Assembly (NCBI RefSeq): GCF_037893015.1
Contig: NC_133658.1
Coordinates: forward strand, 288,429,719-288,493,718
DNA from: Macrotis lagotis
Lineage: Eukaryota > Chordata > Mammalia > Peramelemorphia > Peramelidae
Length of the DNA stretch: 64,000 nt
Direction: 5' to 3'
Shown: positions 1 through 11,330 of the stretch, piece by piece
How positions within the stretch are numbered: the first letter of the stretch is position 1
How the letters are laid out: each line of letters opens with the position of its first letter
The notes under the pieces: generated by a model
What the model was told of the DNA's origin: nothing
Databases searched by the model: none
Seen by the model: the letters and a program-made list of their open reading frames with translations, nothing else
Program-made: the position numbers and the translations under genes

Positions 1-444
1 GTCTTTTACCAAAATGTAAGAAGCATAATAATTAAAATTGGATGTTGCCTGCAATTAGTACTTTTAAAGTAATTCATAACTAGGAAACATACACGGATGC
101 AAGAAGACATGTGCCAGCTTCTCTAATGTTTACTGTACCAATCCAGAAATGTCATCCTTTTCCTTCCCAAATGAGAAATATTCTGCCAAAGGACTCATTG
201 CTTGATAGTTCAGAGAAAAACATGTATTTCTAGTGATCCATTTCTTGTTTTGCCCAGCAAAGGTGATCTCAAAAGAGCAAATATGGACACAAAAGACTGA
301 AATGGTTGGACTGGGTTTAACTTTATTGCATAAATCATAACCTAAACCACTGGGTGGAAGTGTGGGAGGGATTTGACAAACAGGTGATGGAGGGAGAATC
401 ATTGTGGGTAAAATCTTTTCAGGTACTATATAGATGGGACTAGA
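1..444. other. Unassigned intergenic sequence
   Basis: AT-rich DNA with no coding, RNA or repeat signature that I can name. The open frame on the minus strand at 130-591 has no family features and overlaps a SINE, so it is not called. Confidence 0.5.
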
Positions 445-741
445 GAGGCAATCTGATACAGAGGAAAGAGTACTGGATTTGAAGTTGGAGGGCTTGGGTT
501 CAAATCCTGACTTGCCACTCATTTGAATGTGGGCATCTTCTCTGGCCCTCTCTCTTTTCAGTTGTAAAATGGGAGAGTTAGATAACTTCAATCACCTTAA
601 CTAGATGATTAACCAACTGTAAATCTAAGGTCTAATTATCAACAAATAGTCAACCAGCTCAAAACCCCAAGATTTCCTCTTCTATAAAAAGAGGGGGTTG
701 GACTAGATGAGATATAATGTCCCTCTTAGCTCTAAGATTAC
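445..741 (+). repeat. MAR1-like tRNA-derived SINE
   Basis: The 5' part has a tRNA-like body ending in GGGTTCAAATCCTG, a pol III B-box form. The 3' part contains GGTTGGACTAGATGA followed by CCCTCTTAGCTCTAAGATT, the typical end of the MIR/MAR1 group in marsupials. The copy is diverged and old, with extra sequence between the halves. Confidence 0.6.
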
Positions 742-1800
742 TACTTCATCCTCTACTAAGGTGAGAATTGGTATTTAAGGACAGGAGGCATAAGGGGGAA
801 GAGGGAGAAAACATTCTCAATTCTCCTCTAAGAAGACTGATGAACACAGGTTCCCCACCCCCACTCCCTTTTCAGGTTAAAAATTTTTTCCTTATAAGAA
901 ATGGGGAAAGGGGAAGACTAGGAGAGGCAAAGGGCCTATACAATAGCTACAAAAAGGCCATCAAAGCTAAAATAATTCATGACATTTCAGTTTGTTGGCC
1001 TGTTATTAAGAACCCAAGTCCTGTCATTAAGAATTTAGCTCTAATAGACCTATTGGTTAGATTCTTGCTTGATTCTGGGCAAGAATCCTGAAAATGGTGG
1101 TGACTTCTGATTTACAACCCTGTCAGGGAAACTTCTTTAGAATATTTGGCCTGCAAGTGTGATAGCAGCTGTACTTGTGGAGCTCCCAAATCCTCCTGAT
1201 AAGAGACAAATCTCTCTCCTGTTGCTACACACACATTTGTTTATTCTTTTTTCCCAAGCCCTAAAAAAAGCTATTAATGAAGAGGAGTTGTTAAAAAAAA
1301 CAAGTAAAACACAAACAGTAGTACATATAAGTGTTGAGTTAGTAAGGGGAGAAAAGCAACTGTGCTAAGAAACACGATAATAAAACAAACCCCTGTTATA
1401 GAGCTTTTCACTCATTTAGCTGCATTTCCCAAGTCTTCTTCTTTCCTAAAACCAATTCTAGGACCCATGGTTTCCTGTTTTTGTCTCTCAAAGTTATTTT
1501 GACTAAACCAGAACCAAAGATGTCTGGGTGGAGGGACTACAGGGCAGTTTTGTTTTTAGAGCTAAATGATTCTACTACTTTAAGGAATTAAAGACATAAC
1601 AAACTAAACAACTTTAGGTTGTAGTGGCACATTTGGTTGGTTTCTTAGTATTGTGGGATCATGGGATTTCAAGTTGGAAGGGACTTCAAAACAGAATGGG
1701 AAGGATCCTTAGAACATTGGGATAACCTCTTCCTTGGCGTCCCTGACTCCAGGATCTTCCCTTTTCAATTATCTGCCGCAATGACTTAATCAACAGGCAG
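742..1800. other. Unassigned intergenic sequence
   Basis: No gene or clear repeat. Two short + strand open frames (768-1091 and 1159-1368) show no protein family features. A fragment near 1655-1690 resembles the 3' part of a MIR-type SINE but is too short to call. Confidence 0.4.
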
Positions 1801-2047
1801 AAAGATGAGCAATAGATAGAGTACCTGGCCCTGAATCAGGAAAATCTGAGTTCATATCTAGTCCAAAATATCTGCTTACCAATGTAAGATCATTTAATTG
1901 AAATCTACCTCAAGTTTTTTCAACTGTAAAATGGTAATGATAATTGCAACTGCCTCCCAAGGTTGTTGGGAAGATCAACTGAGATAAGATTTGTAAATCA
2001 CTTTGTAAAGTGCTTACTATGTAGGAGGCACTTAATAAATGTTTGTT
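1801..2047 (+). repeat. MIR/MAR1-like SINE
   Basis: A tRNA-like start (GATAGAGTACCTGGCCCTG) is followed by the MIR core motifs CAACTGTAAAATGG and GTAAAGTGCTTACTATG and ends in CACTTAATAAATG. It ends next to the 3' end of the minus-strand L2. Confidence 0.65.
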
Positions 2048-2909
2048 TCCTTCCATTTAAGTATTTATTATGTGCCAGGCACTTGAATACAAATAAAGTA
2101 AAACTCACTATTTGCAAGGGGCTTCCATTCTACCAAGGGAGACAAAGACATATAAATATATGATATTATGTGCATGTACATGTGTGGGTATATATAGAAT
2201 ATCTATCTACTTATATAGTCTGTCAAATTGTTTCACATAAGATTATGGTAATATATTATATACTCATAGAAAGAGAGTAAAAGAAGAAAAAATGTTAAGT
2301 ACAAAAACATAAGGTAATTTGAGAGGGAGAGTTCTTCCCCTAGTACTCAGGAACTTGATGTTTAAAATGTTTTGAAAGCTATTTCGATAGAATTAGTTTC
2401 CTTTATAATCCTATGCATTTAAAGACATTAATATAAGAAATAGTTGCAGGTTGCATTAGACTGCTGAAGAGGTTCACATAATGGTTAAGAGGTAAAAGAT
2501 AACACTTGTATTGCATTTTGAAGGAAGAAAGGGATTCCTCATCCAAGGCAAAGGTGAGGTAGGAGCATATTCCATACACAAGGATATTGATGTTGTATGT
2601 GAGGAACAGAGAAAGGTGAGTTTGGCTAGATTGTAAATTTGTGGGAGGGGAATTTAAATTTGATTTAGAGGATAAAGGAAACCATTGGAGTTGAATGAGT
2701 ATGGGAGAGGTATGGTATTGTGTGTACTTAGAGAAAATCATTTTAGCTGCAGAATAGAAGATGAACTGAAGTGAGAAGAGATTTGAAGCAGTTAGACCAA
2801 TTAAGAGGCTGTTGAAATGAAAGTTATGAGGATTTGAATGAGAATGTTGAAATAGAGAGAAGGGGTTGAATAAGAAAGATGTTGTAGGGGTAGAAATGGC
2901 AAGATTTGG
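2048..2909 (-). mobile_element. L2 LINE, 3' half (left of the ERV insertion)
   Basis: Read on the minus strand this is the 3' region and the end of the reverse transcriptase ORF of an L2 (CR1 clade) LINE. Diagnostic stretches include GTGCCAGGCAC at the 3' end and the block around 2740-2900 (AATCATTTTAGCTGCAGAAT; AGGCTGTTGAAATG; GATGTTGTAGGGGTAGAAAT), which recurs in the other L2 copies here. It is broken by the endogenous retrovirus and resumes at 10342. An AT-rich microsatellite-like patch lies at 2150-2290. Confidence 0.7.
2904..2909. repeat. ERV target-site duplication, left copy
   Basis: ATTTGG immediately before the left LTR. The matching copy ATTTGA is at 10342-10347. One base differs, consistent with an old insertion. 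Confidence 0.6.
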
Positions 2910-3298
2910 TGTTGAGGTTCCCCTGGCTACCAGGAGGTTCATTCAGCTCAGGAGAGAAAAAGAAACATGCATACAGTTGGGTGGGGGTACTAGCAGGCTG
3001 ACTAGCAGAGCCGTTTATTCAAAGTATCAAACAGTTTTTGCAGCAAAAAACCACAAAATTAGCATATAGGATAAAAACAATGATGTAGCTCTAATTTGCA
3101 CAGGATGTAATCTAGCAGGATGTAACTCAGATCCAGAAGTTTGGGAACAGGGCTATCAACAAATGAGGCCATGAATGACACAGTTGTGTTATCAAATCAG
3201 AGTTCCATGGAAAGACTTCAGACTTGAGGGTCACCAGAGTTTAGGTCATTTAGTCATAATTGACCTCTAACCCAAACTTGCTTGAGTAGCTCTCAACA
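2910..3298 (-). repeat. 3' LTR of a minus-strand endogenous retrovirus
   Basis: A ~389 bp block that starts TGTTGAGG and ends TCTCAACA and is repeated directly at 9950-10341 with roughly 35 substitutions by eye, i.e. close to one base in ten. It has the TG...CA termini of retroviral LTRs. On the minus strand an AATAAA signal (TTTATT at 3014-3019) lies in the distal part. A purine tract (read on the minus strand) abuts it at 3299-3314, which makes this the 3' LTR and sets the orientation. Confidence 0.9.
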
Positions 3299-3314
3299 CT
3301 CCCCCCTTTTCTGT
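3299..3314 (-). other. Polypurine tract of the ERV
   Basis: On the + strand CTCCCCCCTTTTCTG directly follows the LTR. Its complement is the purine run expected just upstream of a 3' LTR, where plus-strand DNA synthesis is primed. It supports the minus orientation. Confidence 0.75.
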
Positions 3315-3376
3315 TTACACAACAAGCTCATAAATGCCCAACCTGATGCTCAACCTGGGTTATAAGATCCTGAATT

Positions 3377-3640
3377 CTATTTATAGCATACATAGTAGCC
3401 TTGGTTACAGAAAAAAAATATTTTGAAAAAACTTGGAAAACAGCAAAGTAGAAACATCAAAAGAATCAATTTAAGACACAATTGTATAATGCTTTGGGTC
3501 CAATGCCCGAAGAGAGTCGGATGATAAAACCACTCAATTATCTTATTGGCTGTCTTTTCAGGAATCAAGTCTCACTGGGAGGCTTCTTGGATGTCTTTAG
3601 CTAACTTATACAAATTATCAATGCCAAAAGATAGTTTTTT
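3377..3640 (-). pseudogene. Probable ERV env transmembrane-subunit C-terminus, remnant
   Basis: A minus-strand frame just upstream of the 3' LTR encodes a short amphipathic stretch (KTANKIIEWF), then a hydrophobic segment of about 20 residues rich in Leu, Ile and Cys, then a short tail. Position and hydrophobic profile fit the membrane anchor of an envelope protein. A stop codon interrupts the frame just upstream. No surface subunit is visible. The assignment rests on position and hydrophobicity, not on a conserved motif. Confidence 0.4.
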
Positions 3641-3831
3641 AAAATAAGAGACAAACAGCAATTGATCAATATCATAATTACATTAATACCATGTAAGCAT
3701 GTACCAATTACAGGTGGAGAAGACAACAAATCATACAATTTCTTGCTCAAATCTATATATTCTTCCCTAGCACAAATTGTTCATTACAAAAATTTGCAAA
3801 GCATTAATCAAATGATAAAGATTTTCATAGT

Positions 3832-3987
3832 CTTTTTTTTTTTAGGTTTTTGCAAGGCAAATGGGGTTAAGTGTCTTGCCCAAGGCCACACAGCTAGGTA
3901 ATTATTAAGTGTCTGAGACTGGATTTGAACCCAGGTACTCCTGACTCCAGGGCCGGTGCTTTATCCATTACGCCACCTAGCTGCCCC
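3832..3987 (-). repeat. WSINE1-like SINE inserted in the ERV
   Basis: Full tRNA-derived SINE in reverse orientation: poly-T, then GCAAGGCAAATGGGGTTAAG at the tail side and GCCACCTAGCTGCCCC at the tRNA head. A short duplication (TAGTCTT) flanks it. Confidence 0.9.
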
Positions 3988-4329
3988 CTGTAGTCTTATT
4001 CTGAGCTCTAGTAACTTCTAGTAGCTCTATCTTTAATGCTCTAGTAACATTTTTTGACAATTCTTGAGTATACTTTGCTTCTATCTTTTCCTTATTCATA
4101 ACTTCTTACATAACATACATGCTCAAATAATGCAATTGTAGCAGTCAATATTATTTCCTTCTTTTTCTCAGTAATGATCATAAGTTCCTCTATATGGGGT
4201 GTGATACTATTGAAGTCAGAAAAATTATACCTAACTTCTCAGTATCTCTTCTTTGATATTTCCAATAGTTACTTTGTTATATCTCAAACAATTTTCAGCT
4301 TCCCCTATCAAAATAACTTTAGTCATACT
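3988..4329 (-). mobile_element. ERV segment with no recognised domain
   Basis: Lies between the integrase and env-like remnants on the minus strand. Its reading frames are Lys- and Glu-rich and full of stops; it could be further env sequence, but no motif shows this. Confidence 0.35.
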
Positions 4330-5560
4330 TTTCTCTCCATAGTATAGTCTTGAATATAAGCCCAATATTCAGATCCTTCTGCAGCCCCCAAATTGTTCAT
4401 GTTTAATACAAGCATCACAAATTGTTCTATAACTCCATTTTGTGCTTTCCTTTTTGTGTGGTCTGTCCTTCTTTCTCCTCATGCTTTCTTTTTTCGATTT
4501 CTTAAGTGTAAGTTATTCATTTTATGTATTACTTGAGCATCTGATCTGTATGGTCTGATGTTTCTTTCTGGCATCCAGACAGTTTCTTCATCTGTGGACA
4601 AAACAAAAGCAAACCCTTGACCCCAGGTTAGTAATTGATCAAGTCCTTTCCAATGTCCATCTTTTGTATCCTTCTACATTACTCTATGAATACTCTTTTG
4701 TGGTAAATATTATGTTATCTATGGCAATTTTGTAACCGGTGTTTTTTCAGCCACAATACTTACCATCCAAAATCAAATAATTAATGAATACAAGTTTTAT
4801 TTAGGTGTGCCCAGCATCTGCTCACCCACATTCCCCCTTTTATGTTTCTGTGGGAATGTTTTTAATGACCTATTCTTCCTCTCAACTATAGCTTGACCCG
4901 TGGGATTATAAGGAATGCCAGTAATATGTTTTATATTGTAATATAGACAGAATTGTTTAAATGCCAAAGAAGCATATCCAGGCCCATTATCTGTTTTTGT
5001 AGGTTATGATATCCCTGCAAAACAATAGAATAAATGATCAATCACACCTTGAGTAGCCTCTGAACTTTGTGCTGTTGCCATTGTATATGAACTAAATGTG
5101 TCTACAGTAACATGAATAAATTTCATTTTTCCATCTGCCATAACTCATTAGGAGTTTGACCTTTAGGATTCTTAAAATAGTTTGGAGGGATAGGTAAATA
5201 CCCTTTAGTGGACAGGATTTTACTATATTCCTAGCTTGCTTTCTGGTGATTTTAAATTCTTTCCTTAGTAAAGAGGCACTATGATTACTTTCATATGTAT
5301 ATATAGATCCAGGCAATCCAGGGTAGGAATTTATATGTTCAATAAAAAAGGAATTGTATCTATTTCTAATAACTTTTTTTTTAGTTTTTTGCAAGGCAAA
5401 TGGGGTTAAGTGGCTTGCCCAGGGCCACACAGCTAGGTAATTATTAAGTGTCTGAGACTGGATTTGAACCCAGGTACTCCTGACTCCAGGGCTGATGCTT
5501 TATCCACTGTGCCACCTAGCTGCCCCTATTTCTAATAACTTCTAATAATTTTTTTAAAGA
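4330..5560 (-). pseudogene. ERV pol remnant, integrase region
   Basis: On the minus strand, broken frames carry hallmarks of retroviral integrase: a zinc-finger-like part with ITRKQARNIVKSCP (about 5190-5250), then further along TDNGP and GIPYNPTG followed by VERKNRSLK (about 4870-5000), the catalytic-core region around the second Asp and the Glu. The N-terminal part is split by a SINE at 5376-5526. Several stops and frameshifts are present, so it is inactive. The wording of these motifs is closest to betaretroviral (class II) integrases. Confidence 0.75.
5376..5526 (-). repeat. WSINE1-like SINE inserted in ERV integrase
   Basis: Full-length reverse-oriented SINE with a perfect 15-base target duplication, TATTTCTAATAACTT, at 5361-5375 and 5527-5541. 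It splits the integrase zinc-finger region. Confidence 0.95.
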
Positions 5561-6756
5561 GTTGATATAATACTACATCAGTGCTATGATTAATAAAAGC
5601 TGTTACTATGGATCTGATGACATGATAATCATACTTACCATCTGTAAAAATGTTAAGGAGTTGTGGCCATTCTCTTAATACAAATAATATAGCTAAAATT
5701 TCTTTTCTATCATTGCATAAATATACTTGGACCTAAATATACTTGGAGCCAAAAAACAGGTTTAGAATAAGGTCCATCATATTGTTTAAAAATTTCAGGG
5801 AACCCAGAGGTTCATAACTTCTGATATGTTCCCTCATGATCTCTACAAAGCAAACAATTATTAATTCCAGATTTAGATATTATTACTGTAAAATAGCTTA
5901 TGTAGACAAAAGTAGATCACATAATTTTATCAACATCTTGTTCATCATCAAGTTATCTAACTATAGGTTACATATTTTTCAATTTCTGAAACATCTTTCA
6001 AAGTTCCTCACATGTACCCAATATTATTGGAAATAATTGCAGTTAAGATATACTTCTCATTCTCTTATACACTCTTCTTCTGAGTTTACCATTTCACTTC
6101 TTTAAAATATGAACATTGAACTCTTAACCTATGTGAAACATAAAATCTACAGGCTGACATCTCATTGTCTTAAAGCAAAAACAAAACAAGTTTTCTTAAA
6201 GTTAACCTTAGACCTGAATATCTTTTACACACAATATTTCTTTTTCATCTCTGTATTATAAGTTTATTTTCCTTTTATTTCAAATACACTATTATTTTTA
6301 AAAAGAAAGTAGGATTCTCTATGAATTTAGTTTCAAGTATATATATTAATTTTCAAAAAACCCATGTAAATTTTTTACCAAAGCCATTGTTACAAGTTGC
6401 ATATATGATTTCATAAACATGAGATGGAACAACAAAGCTTTTCACAAACTCTCTGGGCCAAAAAAGACCTTGAGAGATATGACCTGTTGGCAAGGTATTC
6501 TCTAATTTTCTTATAACAAATCTTTACAAATGTGATGGATGACACTTCAATTCATTCATATTTTGTTATTGTAACACAATTTAAAATTTTCAAAAAAATT
6601 GTTTGAATCTTTTCTTATACAAAGTTTACTAATTATACATAACACATTTTCAATTTAAAGTATATTCCCTTTACTCTCTAAAACTTTGAAATAAAAAAAT
6701 TCTTAAGACCAGATGTTTCTAAAAATTTTTATGATTACAAGATTTTATTTATTTAT

Positions 6757-6907
6757 TTTTAGATTTTTTTTTTCAAGGTAATGGGGCTAATTGGCTTGCC
6801 CAAGGTCACACAGCTAGGTAATTATTAAGTGTCTGAGGTCAGATTTGAACCCAGGTACTCCTGACTCCAAGGCTGGTGCTCTATTCGCTGTGCCACCTAG
6901 CCACCCC
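6757..6907 (-). repeat. WSINE1-like SINE inserted in the ERV
   Basis: Reverse-oriented SINE (TTTCAAGGTAATGGGGCTAA to GCCACCTAGCCACCCC). It is more diverged than its neighbours. No clear target duplication was seen. Confidence 0.85.
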
Positions 6908-6967
6908 AAAGACCACTAGATATGATAACTAAGCTAATGTTGGTGAGTTTTGTTTTTTTGTTTTATT

Positions 6968-7120
6968 TTTCTTTTTAGGTTTTTGCAAGGCAAATGGGGT
7001 TAAGTGGCTTGCCCAAGGCCACACAACTAGGCAATTATTAAGTGTCTGAGGCTGGATTTGAACTCAAGTCCTCCTGACTCCAAGATGGGTGCTTTATCCA
7101 CTACGCCACCTAGCCACCCC
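6968..7120 (-). repeat. WSINE1-like SINE inserted in the ERV
   Basis: Second reverse-oriented copy only ~60 bases after the preceding one; same orientation and full length. It has the head GCCACCTAGCCACCCC. Confidence 0.88.
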
Positions 7121-8305
7121 TCAAGATTTTCTTTATAGTTCTCTTAATAATCTTATAAATTCTAAAACTCATATTCAAAATTACCTTAAATCATTTTCCT
7201 TTGCAAAATATAAAAGTTTGCAAATTCTTCTTATCTGTATCAGTGCTGTTTTAATTTCTCAATGCTCTAACTTAATAAGAACTTTCTATCCTCACTGACA
7301 AAATGAAGTTCTAGGAATTGGAGATTCCCCATATTTTGAGATATCAAGATAGCATATACTAATTATTTACCTATACTGTTTATCATTCCTCGGTTACCCC
7401 AAATTTTTTGAATACATGAACTATACCTTGTTATTTAGCAATTATAAAGCCTGATTAAGAGTACATAACTCAGAAGTCTGTGCTATCAAAGGTTTTGGCA
7501 GACTCTCAGACTCTATCAAGGCCATTCTGACCCTATCTATTTCAGCATTCTCAATAGTTCTTTTTCCTCCTATGACTCTGGAGTAGACAAAAAACATTAT
7601 AACTAAAAAAATCAATATTATTTTTTACAAATCTCTTAATTCAGTTACATGTATATCCAGATATCTTTGAACACAAGATTAACATGCATTATAGATTTAC
7701 CCAATTTGAAGAAACAGTTAACATTTACTTAGCAATTGCTTTCATATCAAACTTTTCACTTTATGGAGTATACTACTTTTCCAATCAATTCACTGCCAGA
7801 CATTGCAAAAGTGGCAGTTTAATGCAATTTTCAGATTATCCCACCTCATTTAAACATCTATCTCTGTACAGACTTATAGCTTTCTATACTTTCTTCTCTC
7901 TTTTTTATATATACTTTCTTCTCTTACTAAATAGATTTGTAAAATCACTTTTCAAAGTTCAAAAATCCATCTTTTATTTATACCAAGTCAAACCTCTCAT
8001 ATTTACTTTCTACATGTTTAAACCAACTTCCATATTTCACAAATGGTTAAAAAAACCAATAGTCTCTATATGCCTTTTCATTTTTCCTTGCAACCTTTTT
8101 TTCTTTATCCAAATCTTTTCAAAACTCATTAACTTCTTACATATTCCCTTAATATAATGTTCCATTATTCTTTTCCATAAACTCTTTTAGTGACCAGTCA
8201 AGAAAAAAATAATTTTAGGGACAATTTCAATTTCTACTAGATCCCTTATAAGTATAATTTGTCAAATCACTAAGTAAAACTCTATTAGACAATCAGACCA
8301 GAAAA
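7121..8305 (-). mobile_element. AT-rich ERV interior, unresolved
   Basis: Very AT-rich sequence inside the provirus. The longest open frame (7684-8157, +) is antisense to the virus and has only the biased composition of AT-rich DNA. Pol or gag remnants are expected on the minus strand from position, but I could not recognise them. Confidence 0.4.
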
Positions 8306-8321
8306 CAAACAATAGAAAATA

Positions 8322-8396
8322 TATTTTTTTAGTTTTTTTAGTTTTTGCAAGGCAATGGGGTTAAGTGGCTTGCCCAAGGCCACACAGCTAGGTAAT
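8322..8396 (-). repeat. Strongly truncated WSINE1-like SINE
   Basis: Only the tail half remains (GCAAGGCAATGGGGTTAAGTG to GGTAAT), yet a perfect 16-base duplication CAAACAATAGAAAATA flanks it at 8306-8321 and 8397-8412. The truncation therefore happened at insertion. Confidence 0.93.
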
Positions 8397-9331
8397 CAAA
8401 CAATAGAAAATAAAAGAAAATAATAAAACCCCTTCTTTCCCCAAAACCACATGATTCTCAGGAAAATTTCCTGTGTCCACGATCATGTGATTTTGAAAAA
8501 AAGAAAAAGATCCAATTTTGAAAAGAGAGAAAGGAAAGAGGATTGGCCAATCAGAACACAAAGACATGAAAGCAGGTCTGACCAGGCAGAGATAGCTAAG
8601 AGCTTCCTTCTGCCTGTATTTTAAAACAAACACATATAAAACACAACAAACAGAATCAAAGCACTTTGAACCAGAGAGGCCCCCGAACTCTGGGGAAAAC
8701 TCCACCTAGCTCTCATACCAGAGAAAATACATAGAACATTCAATATGTCACAATACATTTTTTCATAGAAGGGTATTAATATTTAACACTTCTGAATTTT
8801 AACTAGCATAACTTCTTTGAGAAGGCAGTCACTCAAAAATCTCTCAGCCTAATTGTAATATCCTGTCCCCCTTCTTCAAATAGAGTAAATCAAATAACTT
8901 CTTTTTTTTTTAAGGAGACAGTCCTAAGTCTTTCCTGGGGTGGGGGGTAGTGGAATCTTTTGGTTTCAAATCCTCACTAGACCCATAATTTTCTGTAATA
9001 GCTATCATTATCAGAATCTATATTGATAAACTCCTGAAGCTATAATGTTATGATATCATTCTGGTAAAAAAATTAACTATTTAGTTTCCCCTTATTTCTT
9101 TTATTTATTTTTGGCATTACATAGTACCCAAATTATATACTTTAGAATTAACCTGACTCTCGTCATTTTGGAATTTATTTCCTCAAAACTTTTTTCAAAT
9201 TAAATATAGCACTTCTTTTTATGATTTCTTTATATAACATATTTGGTAATAGACACTGTCTTTCCTGATTCTTTTAATTACAAATAAATTTCCTTTTTAA
9301 TACTTGTTTATCCAAATCTTCCTGAACTAAT

Positions 9332-9352
9332 TCTCTCTCTCTCTCTCTCTCT
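9332..9352. repeat. (CT)n microsatellite
   Basis: About ten CT repeats inside the ERV interior. Confidence 0.9.
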
Positions 9353-9929
9353 GGCTAGTCCTAGTTATAAAAATATTCTTTCTGCTAAGCTTCAAGGTCG
9401 AAAGATAAGAGCCAGAATTGTAAAATGGACAAGCTGTGGAGAGGGAGAAGGAGGGGAAAACATTCTGGCAGAACCACAGTGAAGAAGCAGGGAAAAGAAA
9501 AGAAAAAGTCAACAGCATTTTATCATATTAATATTCATTTATCTGTTCACATACTTTTGGAATATGTAGATTCAAAGTACCTTCTAAGCTCAATTCTCCT
9601 TTCCTTAGAAATCATGGAGAACATCATAAACAGTCTGTAAAGACTTAACTATTTGTTTTTTGATAATTTCTAAGCCCTTCTCTTTAGCCAATTTCTTTAA
9701 GATTTTTACATCCTGTCCTGGCTTTTTTTAGTTGTATAAAAAGTTTGTACCTTATTACACCCTTTGTACCTGCTTGGAAAATAAAAGTAAAAAGCTAATG
9801 CCGCTTATCAGCTCATCTCAAGCCTTCCCTTACCTTAATCATCCCAGGATTATCACAGCCTTACCAAGGGGTTTTCTTCTCCTGAAAGACTATCTCAGTC
9901 TCCAGATGGCTTCAAGTCCCCTGTGCCTG

Positions 9930-9949
9930 CCTCATGTAAGAGCACCAAA
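9930..9949 (-). other. ERV primer-binding-site-like sequence
   Basis: Read on the minus strand, the 5' LTR ends in CA, followed by TT and then TGGTGCTCTTACATGAGG. The TGG start two bases after the LTR is the form expected of a primer-binding site complementary to a tRNA CCA end. The closest match I can think of is tRNA-Met, with mismatches, so the primer is not assigned. Confidence 0.5.
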
Positions 9950-10341
9950 TGTTGAATTCCTCTGGCTACCAGGGGATTCATTCAGTTTAGGAGAGAAAAA
10001 GAAACATACATGCACTTGGGTGGGGGTACTAGCAGGATGACTAGCAGAGCTGTTTATTCAAAATATCAAACAGTTCTTATAACAGAAAACCACAAAATTA
10101 GCATACAGGATAAAAACAATGATGTAATTCTAATTTGCTCAGGATGTAATCTAGCAGGATGTAACTCAGATCAAGAAGTTCAGCTATCAACAGGGCTATC
10201 AACAAGTGAGGCCATGAATGACATAGTTGTGTTATCAAATCAGAGTTCCATGGAAAGCCTTCAGGCTTGAGAGTCACCATAGCTTAGGTCATTTAGTCAT
10301 AATTGACTTCTAACCCAAACTTGCTCGAGTATCTCTCAACA
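9950..10341 (-). repeat. 5' LTR of the minus-strand endogenous retrovirus
   Basis: Direct repeat of 2910-3298, starting TGTTGAATTCC and ending TCTCAACA (392 bp). The AATAAA equivalent (TTTATT) is at 10053-10058. It should hold the promoter of the provirus on the minus strand, pointing away from MED27. A short insertion relative to the other LTR lies near 10180. Confidence 0.9.
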
Positions 10342-11330
10342 ATTTGACAACTGATATGGGGTGATGGAGATTGAGGAACCCTAAATAATATTAAGGTTAA
10401 TCATCTAAGATACTTTCTTCAACTGAAATAGAGAGATTTGCAAAAGGAGTGGGTTTGAAGGGCAGGAACATATGATGAAACCTGTTTTAAACATAATGAA
10501 TTTGAGATTTCCTTAGGACTTTCTATTTAAAATGTCTGATACCAGATTGAAGCCCGGGGGACAATTTGGGACTGGGTATATAGATCTTGAAGTCATTAGC
10601 TTATAATTTAATCAATAGGAGTTGAGAGAGAAGTGTAGGGGGCCTAGGACAATACTTACACTTAGAAGGCAAGATCTGGATAATGAATCAGCAAAGGAGA
10701 CTGAGGAGAGATTAAACAGGTAGTAGCAAAACAAGGGGAAAATATTGTCACGAAAACTCCAAGAAGAGAATATTCAGGGAAATAATATGGTCAACAATGT
10801 CAAATGAAGCAGATGGGAGGAGAAAAATGAAACCTAAAAAACCTATAATATGTGGAATGATTTGGAAGATGCTTCTGACCACAGCCTTCCCTTTTCTCCT
10901 GTCTCTTCTTCTAACTCCCCAGATTTCTCCATATTCCCTGTTTATGTTTTGTCTTCTTCCATTAATGTCCAAGCTCTTTGCTTGTATTTTTATTCCCAGC
11001 ACTTAGTGTGGGTTTCTGCTTAATAAGTATCCTATATCTATCTATCTATCTATGACTTTATTGGTAACTTCAGAGAGAATAGTTTTAGTTGAATGATGAG
11101 ACTTGAAGTCAACTTGTGAAAGATTGAGGAGTGAATAGATGGAGTGGAAGCAGTAGTATACAAAAGTTTTTCTAGTAGTTTGATAAAAGGAGGAGGGAGA
11201 TATGATGGACAGTTGAGGTATCTTAAGGATGAGGAGATTTGGGCTTGTCTGAAGACAGTAGACCTAACTTCTTGATTCCCACTCCTATCAGAAATTAAAG
11301 TTTTTCTCTAGAGAAGGAAGGGAGGGGTTA
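10342..11330 (-). mobile_element. L2 LINE, reverse transcriptase region (right of the ERV)
   Basis: Continues the L2 broken at 2909. On the minus strand it encodes reverse transcriptase remnants such as FDIVDHIISLNILFLEF (complement of about 10750-10805), the counterpart of the FDTVDH motif of L2. Frames are broken. A ~200 bp stretch at 10840-11035 that does not look like L2, plus a (TATC)n tract, interrupts it. Confidence 0.7.
11034..11054. repeat. (TATC)n microsatellite
   Basis: About five tandem TATC units. Confidence 0.85.

Larger units (their letters stand above)
3299..9949 (-). mobile_element. Internal region of a decayed class II-like endogenous retrovirus
   Basis: About 6.65 kb between two LTRs, of which roughly 0.7 kb is later SINE insertions. 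Read on the minus strand the order is a primer-binding-site-like sequence at ~9930-9949, a degraded gag/pol part that I cannot resolve (about 5800-9900), pol with recognisable integrase (about 4560-5560), and a short probable env C-terminus (about 3370-3640). Frames are broken by stops, frameshifts and SINEs, so no intact viral gene exists. The space between integrase and the 3' LTR is only ~1.2 kb, too small for a full env, so the surface part of env is missing. The integrase looks betaretrovirus-like. It is a genomic fossil. Confidence 0.8.

Noticed and set aside
7684..8157. 157-codon + strand frame rich in Phe, Tyr and Leu
   Set aside because: Lies antisense inside the ERV in very AT-rich DNA; no signal peptide or family match, and composition alone explains it.
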